Shown: positions 23,166-29,913 of the stretch, piece after piece
Numbering within the stretch: the first letter of the stretch is position 1
How the letters are laid out: each line of letters starts with the position of its first letter
Assembly: GCA_009698845.1 (NCBI GenBank)
Contig: WLPI01000006.1
Span: forward strand, 1-36,788
Origin: Actinomycetota bacterium
GTDB lineage: Bacteria > Actinomycetota > Actinomycetes > Nanopelagicales > Nanopelagicaceae
Length of the DNA: 36,788 bases
Reading direction: 5' to 3'
The notes under the pieces: model-generated
Database searches by the model: none
Seen by the model: the letters and a program-made list of their open reading frames with translations, nothing else
What the model was told of the DNA's origin: nothing
Position numbers and translations under genes: made by a program

Positions 23166-23983
23166 CACACGCTCCTGACAACTCGCGGTGCTCGGATTTC
23201 ACCACTTTTATTCTTCTCTGCAATAGTGTGAATTCCATTTGCAACTGATTCGATCAAAGCGGTGATATCTGCCTCGACCTGTGATTCTGCTATATCAAAA
23301 TCAGCGCGAATCGCCTGGTGCAGGACGCTCGAACTTGCGACATTGATAACTGGAAAAAGTGGGAATCCTGAAGGTGGCTGTGTTTCACTCGGAAAACTAA
23401 TTACGATGTGCGCTTTCTCTTGTGCTAAACGAGAGAAGGATTCGGCAGATGAAAATGGTGAATCTGAAATTATTACTGTGTGGCCAGCTGCTTCAAGAAG
23501 ACCTCTGAGATTCGTCATCCCCGGATAATCGCGACCATTATCAATTCCCACGCGAAGAGTTGTGATCTCTGCAGGAACTGGCACAAATGAAGTATTTAAC
23601 TCTCGTGCTGCTTTCACTCCAGCTGCAACGGTGCCTTCTACTCCACCACTTTCTTGAATGATTCTGTACTGAGTCGATTCATTGCGCTCAAGCAACTTCG
23701 CGGCAAGTTCCTGTCCTTGGATAGTTTCGCAACCAAGGCCAATAACAAGAGCTGAATTCACATTGGGATGGTCAGCTAACTGGATAAAGAAATTATCAAT
23801 ACCTGCAACGTCATCTCCGATTATCGCGCAACCGTGTTGATGGGCAAAAGTGACGGCCTCAATTTCGGTGGCAATGCGACGGGAAACATGAGTAGAACAA
23901 ATAACGGATGGAAGAATAAGTTGGTGATTGCGAATTCCACTGCCACGATTTCCGTGAGCGTATCCCTTGATAACGGTACTCAT
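23165..23983 (-). CDS. UxaA/GarD-family dehydratase subunit with intact N-terminal and shortened C-terminal domain
   Basis: A 272-residue paralogue of the next gene. Its N-terminal domain keeps the family signatures: GYAHGNRGSGIRNHQLILPS, then VICST (Cys29), AHQHGC (Cys52) and GLGCE (Cys85). After IQESGGVEGTVAAGVKAARE the C-terminal domain is degenerate. LRVGIDNGRDYPGMTNLRGL stands where the family has LGLQCGGSDxFSGITANPAL, and FPSETQPPSGFPLFPVINVA replaces the TTGRGSPTGxxxxPVIKVxxN segment, with roughly 90 residues missing between. It overlaps the SAF-domain gene by ATGA and the large paralogue by one base. The reciprocal losses suggest an obligate heteromer (inference). Confidence 0.88.
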   Translation of the reverse strand: MSTVIKGYAHGNRGSGIRNHQLILPSVICSTHVSRRIATEIEAVTFAHQHGCAIIGDDVAGIDNFFIQLADHPNVNSALVIGLGCETIQGQELAAKLLERNESTQYRIIQESGGVEGTVAAGVKAARELNTSFVPVPAEITTLRVGIDNGRDYPGMTNLRGLLEAAGHTVIISDSPFSSAESFSRLAQEKAHIVISFPSETQPPSGFPLFPVINVASSSVLHQAIRADFDIAESQVEADITALIESVANGIHTIAEKNKSGEIRAPRVVRSV

Positions 23984-24255
23984 GACTGCGCCGATGAAAG
24001 TCGATCGCCCAAGATATTGTGGACGTGAACATGCTCACCGATAGCAATAGGTGCAACTGCATGCCCCATGCGCTCACCGTATTTGATGACTCCGTCATTC
24101 TTTGAAATCACTTGGGTCGCAATCTTGTGGCCACGCGGAATCCTGTTTAAAACCTTAATGGAGATGTCATCTTGTTCGACAGTATCACCTATCTCAAGAT
24201 CGACTAGGCAGACGGCGATGTTATCGCGCGAATCTAGGATCAGTATTTTTCTCAT
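23980..24255 (-). CDS. SAF-domain small subunit of a UxaA/SuyA-type dehydratase or lyase
   Basis: A 91-residue stand-alone SAF domain, equal to the N-terminal domain of altronate/galactarate dehydratases and to SuyA of sulfolactate sulfo-lyase. Recognisable segments are DNIAVCLVDLEIGDTV (11-26), IPRGHKIATQVISKNDGVIK (39-58), YGERMGHAVAPIAIGEHVHV (59-78) and HNI. It begins 11 bases after the FAD-dehydrogenase gene and overlaps the 272-residue subunit gene by ATGA. As a separate polypeptide it must associate with the two large subunits to rebuild the active site. Confidence 0.93.
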   Translation of the reverse strand: MRKILILDSRDNIAVCLVDLEIGDTVEQDDISIKVLNRIPRGHKIATQVISKNDGVIKYGERMGHAVAPIAIGEHVHVHNILGDRLSSAQS

Positions 24256-24266
24256 GATGGCGCACT

Positions 24267-25658
24267 CTAGTGAAAGATTTTGCCGGGATTGAGAATCCCA
24301 TTTGGATCAAGTGCTGCCTTTATCGATCTCATCACTGCAACCGATGTCTCGCCTGCTTCTTCCATGAGAGAGTCAATCTTGCCAACACCAATTCCGTGCT
24401 CGCCGGTGCATGTTCCACCCATTGCAATAATCTCAGATGTTGTTTTATGTGTAAGGGCACGAATTTGATCTAACTCTTCAGGTTTTCCAGGATCGGTAAG
24501 AATAAAAGTGTGGAAGTTTCCATCAGCGACATGGCCGAGTATCGAGAATGGGAATCCTGAGTCCTTCAAGATATTTTCAGCAACCGTAACCGCATCGGCT
24601 AACCTGGAAAGTGGAACTGCTGCATCTGTACTGATGCCACGTCTTCCAGGATGAGCAGCGATACCCGCCCAATACGCATTGTGTCGGGCTTGCCATAACT
24701 TTCGTCGTTGACCTTCTTCGGTGGTCCACTCAAAGTTAGTTCCGCCAAATTCTGAAGTGATTTCTTGAACAACTTTTGCATCTTCTTCTACGCCGCGAGG
24801 AGATCCATGGAATTCAAAGAGAAGTGTTGGGGCTTCTTCGAGGCTTAATCCATCGTGGGCATTAACATTCTTAATTGATTGCGCATCAAGAAATTCGCAG
24901 CGTGCAATAGCCACACCTGATCGCACAATCGCAATAGCAGCTTGCACGCCATCTGAAAGTGTTGGGAAGCGAGAGACCGCAGCAGCCATCTTCTCTGGGA
25001 TACCAAATAGGCGCAGAGTAATTTCAGTGACAACTGCGAGAGTTCCTTCGGATCCCACGATTAAGCGCGCTAAGTCATATCCTGCAGATAACTTACGAGT
25101 CTCGCGACCTGCATGAATTACTGTGCCATCGGCCAATACTGCAGTGAGCTTTAGTACATTCTCACGCATAGATCCGTAGCGCACTGTGGTGGTTCCAGCA
25201 GCGCCAGTTGAAGTCATTCCACCAATAGTTGCATCTGCACCAGGATCTACCGAGAAGAACAAACCGTCATTAGCTAACTTCTTGTTAAGTGCAACGCGCT
25301 TCACGCCTGCCTGCACAGTGACTGTTAAATCATCTGGAGAAATTTTGAGAATCGAATCCATCTCACTGAGGTCGAGTGAGATGCCACCAAAGAGAGGCAA
25401 AACATGGCCTTCAAGTGATGAACCCACACCGAAAGCAACCACAGGGATTTTCTCTGCGTTGCAGTATGCAAGAACTTTCGAGACTTCTTCGGTGGAATGA
25501 ACCATGACAACTGCAGATGGGCGAATAGGTGGAAATGCGGATTCATCGCGACCATGAGCATCGAGAACAGATTCATTTTGAGAGAGACGACCATCGACAA
25601 GAAGTGAGAGTGCTTTCACTTGCACATCAGTGAGATCAACACGTTGTGCAAATGCCAT
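24267..25658 (-). CDS. FAD-linked D-2-hydroxyacid (D-lactate) dehydrogenase, LDHD/GlcD type
   Basis: A 463-residue flavoprotein. The FAD-binding-4 domain shows PVVAFGVGSSLEGHVLP (72-88), VDPGADATIGGMTSTGAAGT (137-156), RYGSMRENVLK and GSEGTLAVVTEITLR. The C-terminal FAD-oxidase domain carries GHVADGNFH (375-383) and GTCTGEHGIG (415-424), with His376, His383 and His421 as likely active-site or metal residues. The order and wording of motifs resemble mitochondrial LDHD more than glycolate oxidase GlcD. It probably oxidises a D-2-hydroxy acid and feeds electrons to a quinone or flavoprotein. It is the first gene of a four-gene operon with the UxaA-family subunits. It starts 37 bases past tRNA-Glu and has no good ribosome-binding site. 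Confidence 0.92.
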   Translation of the reverse strand: MAFAQRVDLTDVQVKALSLLVDGRLSQNESVLDAHGRDESAFPPIRPSAVVMVHSTEEVSKVLAYCNAEKIPVVAFGVGSSLEGHVLPLFGGISLDLSEMDSILKISPDDLTVTVQAGVKRVALNKKLANDGLFFSVDPGADATIGGMTSTGAAGTTTVRYGSMRENVLKLTAVLADGTVIHAGRETRKLSAGYDLARLIVGSEGTLAVVTEITLRLFGIPEKMAAAVSRFPTLSDGVQAAIAIVRSGVAIARCEFLDAQSIKNVNAHDGLSLEEAPTLLFEFHGSPRGVEEDAKVVQEITSEFGGTNFEWTTEEGQRRKLWQARHNAYWAGIAAHPGRRGISTDAAVPLSRLADAVTVAENILKDSGFPFSILGHVADGNFHTFILTDPGKPEELDQIRALTHKTTSEIIAMGGTCTGEHGIGVGKIDSLMEEAGETSVAVMRSIKAALDPNGILNPGKIFH

Positions 25659-25695
25659 AATTTTCTCGATTCCTATCGATACGGATAACAGATTG

Positions 25696-25768
25696 TAGCC
25701 CCGAAGGGATTCGAACCCTCGTAGCTGACTTGAGAAGCCAGAGTCCTAGGCCGCTAGACGACGGGGCC
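25696..25768 (-). tRNA. tRNA-Glu (anticodon CUC)
   Basis: A 73-base cloverleaf on the minus strand. The acceptor arm GGCCCCG pairs with CGGGGCT (a G-U first pair), the anticodon arm is CTGGC/GTCAG with loop TTCTCAA (anticodon CTC), and the T-arm contains GGTTCGAAT. CCA is not encoded. It lies 51 bases beyond the tRNA-Gln gene in the same orientation, downstream of gltX. Confidence 0.93.
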
Positions 25769-25819
25769 GTGCCAAAAATAACTACTAGGACAAGTCTATT
25801 AAGTTGTACTGCAACTGCG

Positions 25820-25891
25820 CTGGGGTACCAGGACTCGAACCTAGACTTACTGAACCAGAATCAGCAGGGCTGCCAATTACCCCATACCCCA
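25820..25891 (-). tRNA. tRNA-Gln (anticodon CUG)
   Basis: A 72-base cloverleaf on the minus strand. The acceptor arm TGGGGTA pairs with TACCCCA, the discriminator is G, the anticodon loop is TTCTGGT (anticodon CTG) closed by GCTGA/TCAGT, and the T-loop is GGTTCGAGT. CCA is not encoded. It lies between gltX and tRNA-Glu. Confidence 0.93.
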
Positions 25892-25967
25892 ATATTCAAT
25901 TTTTTTGCCCATCGGTTTTTCATGCCTAGTGCAAGGTGAGAAGTTTACCCCACTGGTTGAGTGAAAT

Positions 25968-27428
25968 TTACAAGGCTAGAGCGGCAGAAATGCGTTCTAG
26001 GCAAGCATCCTTACCTAGCAATTCCATCGACTCAAACAGCGGCGGCGAGATTGTGCTTCCCGTTGTTGCAATACGAAGTGCCGTAAATGCAATACGTGGT
26101 TTTAACCCTAGCTCTTCAATCAACGATGAACGAAGTACGGCTTCGATTGATTCGTGATTCCAGGTATCGACGCTCTGCAACTCTTTAAGTGAGCGCTTAA
26201 GAATATCCTTAGCAGCACCATCTGTAATTTTAGATACAGCATCTGCATCAACCTGGAAATTGGCAACAAAGAGGAATTTAAGAAGGGCAGGTGCTTCATC
26301 TAACTTTACGATGCGCTCTTGAATAAGCGGCAGCGCCTTCTTAACAAGTGCAATTTCAGAGTCAGTTCCTGAAATTACTTCTGCTTTGATCAAGAATGGC
26401 AGAGTCCATTGTGCGAATTCTTCTAGTGAAAGTGCGCGAATCTTGTCGCCATTAATTGCCTCAAGCTTCTTCATATCAAAGCGTGCGGGTGAAGAATGCA
26501 CCTTTTCGACAGTAAAGAGTTCGGTCAGTTCTTTCATCGAGATATTTTCGCGGTCATCACCTGGTGACCAACCAAGCAGCGCTAAATAATTACAGATTGC
26601 CTCGGGCAAATAACCCTGCTCTCTATACCAAGCGATGGAAACTTCACCGTTACGCTTAGAAAGTTTTGCATTATCTTGCCCCATAACAAAGGGAAGATGA
26701 GCGAAAACTGGGTAATCCTCAGGCTTGATACCCATTGCTTGGTAGACACGTATCTGGCGAGGAGTTGAGGACAGTAAATCTTCGCCACGAAGAACGTGCG
26801 TGACGCCCATTAAAACATCGTCTATGGCAACAGCGAGTGTGTAGAGAGGAGATCCATCAGCACGCACCATCACAAAGTCCGGAACAAACTTGTGATCGAA
26901 GGTGACTTCTCCACGAATTTCATCTACGAATGTTGTTGTGCCATCGGGCATACGCATGCGTACAACGGCTTCGCGACCTTCTGCCTTAAATGCTGCAATC
27001 TGATCTGCGGTCAGATTTCGACAGTGGCCGTTATAGCCCGGTGCAACATTTGCTTTGCGTTGGGCTTCGCGAACAGCCTCCAATTCATCCGGCGAGCAAT
27101 AGCAGTGATAAGCATCGCCCTGAGTCAAAAACTTCTGAGCCCACTCTGCATAAATATCTAAACGCTGTGATTGCAGATATGGACCATTAGGTCCACCTAC
27201 TTCTGGGCCTTCATCCCACTGGAGTCCAAGCCATTTCAATGTGTCAATCGCTGCATTGATATATTCGTCAGTGACGCGAGTTGTATCTGTATCTTCTATG
27301 CGAAAGAGAAATGTTCCACCTGTATGACGAGCATATGCCCAGTCAAACAGTGCAGTTCTGATATTTCCAACGTGCAAGTCTCCTGTTGGTGATGGAGCAA
27401 AACGGACTTTAACTTTTTTCGCTGTCAT
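25968..27428 (-). CDS. gltX: Glutamyl-tRNA synthetase
   Basis: A 486-residue class I synthetase of the GluRS family. The HIGH-type motif is PSPTGDLHVGN (12-22), FLFRIEDTD is at 40-48, and the KMSKS-type motif KLSKR is at 255-259. The C-terminal helical anticodon-binding part is present, so the length is normal. It charges tRNA-Glu. In actinobacteria lacking a glutaminyl-tRNA synthetase the enzyme also misacylates tRNA-Gln for repair by GatCAB. The two substrate tRNA genes lie directly downstream. The ATG overlaps the stop of the fumarylacetoacetate-hydrolase-family gene, an order also known from mycobacteria. Confidence 0.97.
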   Translation of the reverse strand: MTAKKVKVRFAPSPTGDLHVGNIRTALFDWAYARHTGGTFLFRIEDTDTTRVTDEYINAAIDTLKWLGLQWDEGPEVGGPNGPYLQSQRLDIYAEWAQKFLTQGDAYHCYCSPDELEAVREAQRKANVAPGYNGHCRNLTADQIAAFKAEGREAVVRMRMPDGTTTFVDEIRGEVTFDHKFVPDFVMVRADGSPLYTLAVAIDDVLMGVTHVLRGEDLLSSTPRQIRVYQAMGIKPEDYPVFAHLPFVMGQDNAKLSKRNGEVSIAWYREQGYLPEAICNYLALLGWSPGDDRENISMKELTELFTVEKVHSSPARFDMKKLEAINGDKIRALSLEEFAQWTLPFLIKAEVISGTDSEIALVKKALPLIQERIVKLDEAPALLKFLFVANFQVDADAVSKITDGAAKDILKRSLKELQSVDTWNHESIEAVLRSSLIEELGLKPRIAFTALRIATTGSTISPPLFESMELLGKDACLERISAALAL

Positions 27429-28213
27429 GGTTTTGCGCTCACCTTATTTGTTAGTTGGCCAAGGCCCTCGATTGACATTGCAACCGTGGATTTCTCTGGC
27501 ATTGGGCCAATACCCGCTGGGGTTCCAGTGATGATGATATCTCCTGGCAAGAGTGTCATTACCTGAGTAACGAAATGAACAATATCTTCAATCGAGAAAA
27601 TCATTTGGGAAAGTGTTGCATCCTGCTTAATTTCCCCGTTAAGCGTTGTGGTGATTCTTTGATTGCCGGGTACGAATTCGGTCTCAATCCAGGGCCCAAT
27701 AGGACAAAAAGTATCGAAAGACTTTGCACGCATCCATTGTCCGTCTCTCTTCTGAATTTCACGAGAGGTGACATCGTTTGCAATGGTGTATCCAAAGATC
27801 ACATCATTGACGCGTTCCTTAGGAACTTCTTTACATACACGGCCAATAACAATTGCAAGTTCTGCTTCGAAATCTATTGAGGGCGCCATAGCTGGCCAGA
27901 CAATGGTGTCCCCTGGGCCAATAACTGAGGTATTTGGCTTCAAGAAAATAATTGGTTCGGTAGGGACCGCGCTTCCCATCTCGGCAGCATGATCTGCATA
28001 ATTCTTACCTACGCAAACGATTTTGGAGCGAGGTATCACTGGCGCGAGCAAACGTACTTTTGTGAGTTCAATCTTTGCCGCAGTTTTTTGAATACCGTGA
28101 TAAATCGGATCGCCAGCAATAATCGAAATCTGATTATCATCTTCTAGGATTCCAAAGAGCGGGTCGGTTCCTAATCCTGCATCAGGTTGAGGAGAGAATC
28201 GAACGACGCGCAT
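27425..28213 (-). CDS. Fumarylacetoacetate hydrolase family protein
   Basis: A 262-residue FAH-fold enzyme. The metal site is Glu116 and Glu118 in DFEAELAIVIG and Asp147 in ANDVTSRE. YADHAAEMG near 72-80 and TGTPAGIGPM near the C-terminus are family signatures. Members hydrolyse C-C bonds of diketo or acylpyruvate compounds or act as decarboxylases/isomerases. The general type here is acylpyruvase-like. It lies immediately before gltX with ATGA overlap, a conserved actinobacterial pairing. The ATG at 28213 has TAAGAT six bases upstream, so this may be the leaderless first gene of the gltX operon. Whether it serves the sugar-acid pathway at the left end of the window is an open question. Confidence 0.93.
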   Translation of the reverse strand: MRVVRFSPQPDAGLGTDPLFGILEDDNQISIIAGDPIYHGIQKTAAKIELTKVRLLAPVIPRSKIVCVGKNYADHAAEMGSAVPTEPIIFLKPNTSVIGPGDTIVWPAMAPSIDFEAELAIVIGRVCKEVPKERVNDVIFGYTIANDVTSREIQKRDGQWMRAKSFDTFCPIGPWIETEFVPGNQRITTTLNGEIKQDATLSQMIFSIEDIVHFVTQVMTLLPGDIIITGTPAGIGPMPEKSTVAMSIEGLGQLTNKVSAKP

Positions 28214-28219
28214 GAGCCA

Positions 28220-28225
28220 ATCTTA
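28220..28225 (-). promoter_or_regulatory. Leaderless-type -10 box of the FAH-gltX operon
   Basis: On the minus strand TAAGAT lies six bases before the ATG at 28213, with no ribosome-binding site. The spacing equals that of the other leaderless-type starts in this window. No convincing -35 box is visible. Confidence 0.45.
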
Positions 28226-28246
28226 TCTTTTAAGAGTGCGCAATGC

Positions 28247-28558
28247 CTAAATGGAGTGTTCGCTGCCCGTGGAATCTATGTAGAAAACTGTGGCATTCGG
28301 GTCAAAATCTTTAATCACTCTCGCATCACTTGGTGTGCTCCCTACAACTACAACGCTTTCAATTCCTGTTATTCCAGAAGCAAGTGCCACGGTCAGAACG
28401 GCTTGAAGAGCATCGAGATTAAGTGATGGTGAAACAACATTTACCGCAACATATGTGCGCCCAGTGGAATCACGAAGTGCAGCAGCTTGTTCAGTAGCAC
28501 TACGAGCCAAAGTTGATGATGCAAGGGTGACAAGTTTTGTATCTTCTGGATTATTCAT
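28247..28558 (-). CDS. Cytidine-deaminase-like protein lacking zinc ligands
   Basis: About 103 residues from the ATG at 28558 (GGAGG nine bases upstream), overlapping the CorC-like gene by eight bases. ALRDSTGRTYVAVNVVSPSL (about 28-47) corresponds to the cytidine-deaminase strand pair. The segment that should hold the Cys-Ala-Glu zinc/catalytic motif instead reads NLDALQAVLTVALASG, and the PCxxC site is also absent. In actinobacteria a small degenerate protein of this type often sits between the CBS-domain protein and era. It is therefore probably not a deaminase; its function is unknown. The era gene does not follow here. Confidence 0.7.
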   Translation of the reverse strand: MNNPEDTKLVTLASSTLARSATEQAAALRDSTGRTYVAVNVVSPSLNLDALQAVLTVALASGITGIESVVVVGSTPSDARVIKDFDPNATVFYIDSTGSEHSI

Positions 28559-29474
28559 GCTCATCAACCTCCTCATCTAGGCGCTCAATAATAACTGAGC
28601 TAATTCGGCGTCTGCGACCTATTGGACGCTCCGAAGTTATTGAATAACCATGCAAGTTAATCGTTGACCCTGCAATTGGTACTCGCCCAAGTTTCTCTGC
28701 CATGTATCCACCGATGGTATCCACATCTTCGAACTCTTCGCGATCCATCTCAATTTTTAGCTCATCTGCTAAATCTTCAATGTGCATCGATGCCTTAGCG
28801 CGCGCCTTGGTCTCAGAGATCCAGTTGAATTCCTCGACACCATCATCGTATTCGTCCGCAATTTCGCCAACGATTTCTTCAATGATGTCTTCGATAGTAA
28901 TGATTCCGGCTGTTCCACCGTACTCGTCGACAACGATGGCCAAGTGAATTTGGTCGCGCTGCATCTCTTTAAGTAGTTCTGCAGCTTCCTTATTCTCTGG
29001 AACAAAGACAGCGGGGCGCATATGCTGTTCAACTTTTTCGGTGGTCTCGGCCTCATGATGATCAAGGGCGCGCTTAGCTAAATCTTTCACATAAGCGATT
29101 CCGACGATTCGATCAATGTTCTCACCAGTAACTGGTATTCGTGAATAGCCAGAGCGAAGAGCGAGTGAAAGCGCTTGGCGAAGAGATTTATCTTTTTCGA
29201 TCCAGACCATGTCTGTGCGATGAACCATAAGCTCTCTGACTAGGGTATCCCCCAGCTCAAAAACATTCTGCAACATTTCATGCTCATCGGATTCAACGAG
29301 ACCACGATCATGAGCATGATCCATGAGTTCACGAAGTTCGTTTTCGTTGGTGAATAGACCCCACTGAAAACCTTTACCTGGTGTAATCAAATTTCCCAGA
29401 GCAATAACGCCTTTTGCAATGGGGGTATAGAGAAAAGCAAGTGCAAGACTTAACTTCTTACCGAATTGACTCAC
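28551..29474 (-). CDS. CorC/HlyC-type CBS-domain protein lacking the DUF21 membrane domain
   Basis: About 307 residues from GTG at 29474, which overlaps the ybeY stop as GTGA. Two CBS motifs occupy about 80-200 (ELMVHRTDMVWIEKDKSLRQ, then HLAIVVDEYGGTAGIITIED), and a CorC_HlyC domain (about 215-300) contains VDTIGGYMAEKLGRVP. Full-length actinobacterial homologues are about 430 residues, with an N-terminal DUF21 membrane domain. Here only a short hydrophobic remnant remains (LALAFLYTPIAKGVIALGNL, about 9-28). The result resembles the soluble CorC of proteobacteria. Possible roles are magnesium/cobalt efflux or nucleotide sensing, by family. Position after ybeY is conserved. Confidence 0.9.
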   Translation of the reverse strand: MSQFGKKLSLALAFLYTPIAKGVIALGNLITPGKGFQWGLFTNENELRELMDHAHDRGLVESDEHEMLQNVFELGDTLVRELMVHRTDMVWIEKDKSLRQALSLALRSGYSRIPVTGENIDRIVGIAYVKDLAKRALDHHEAETTEKVEQHMRPAVFVPENKEAAELLKEMQRDQIHLAIVVDEYGGTAGIITIEDIIEEIVGEIADEYDDGVEEFNWISETKARAKASMHIEDLADELKIEMDREEFEDVDTIGGYMAEKLGRVPIAGSTINLHGYSITSERPIGRRRRISSVIIERLDEEVDEHE

Positions 29475-29905
29475 TGTTTTTTCCACTCTTCTACTATTTT
29501 TTCCTGAAGTGCAAACATCACTTTTTCTTCATCTTTATCTGCATGGTCATAACCCAGTATGTGCAATAAACCGTGTGTGGCAAGGATGTACATCTCTTGT
29601 TCGGAGCTGTGGCCAGCGCGAGCAGCTTGCGCTGCTGCAACAGCAGGTGCAATCACGATATCGCCAAGAGTCACGACGTCACCCTTTTTCTCAGGCATAT
29701 CCATTGGGAATGAGAGAACATCGGTAGGTCCATCTTCTTGCATCCACTTGATGTGAAGTTCTTCCATTTCCTGTACATCGATGAAGCTCATGGAAACCTC
29801 GCACTCGGGATTGAGCTCCATATATGTGATTCCATAATTAATGAGCGATGTGATTTCCTTTTCGGGGATAAGCGCGCCAGATCTATTAACTAATTCAACG
29901 GTCAT
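29471..29905 (-). CDS. ybeY: Endoribonuclease YbeY (16S rRNA maturation)
   Basis: A 144-residue metal-dependent RNase. The signature HGLLHILGYDH (111-121) provides His111, His115 and His121 for zinc. TDVLSFPMD (61-69) is also typical. YbeY trims the 16S rRNA 3' end and takes part in ribosome quality control. It lies 8 bases after phoH and overlaps the corC-like gene by four bases; the phoH-ybeY-corC order is conserved in bacteria. Confidence 0.97.
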   Translation of the reverse strand: MTVELVNRSGALIPEKEITSLINYGITYMELNPECEVSMSFIDVQEMEELHIKWMQEDGPTDVLSFPMDMPEKKGDVVTLGDIVIAPAVAAAQAARAGHSSEQEMYILATHGLLHILGYDHADKDEEKVMFALQEKIVEEWKKQ

Positions 29906-29913
29906 GGGTCTAC

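Noticed and set aside
21993-24255. Firm naming as sulfolactate sulfo-lyase SuyAB
   Set aside because: The SAF plus 390-residue layout fits, but there is a third subunit, the large subunit has lost motif cysteines, and no sulfonate transporter or sulfite exporter is visible.
25658-25768. tRNA-Glu 3' end as an integration site for the adjacent metabolic block
   Set aside because: No duplicated tRNA 3' end, integrase or composition break was seen within the window.
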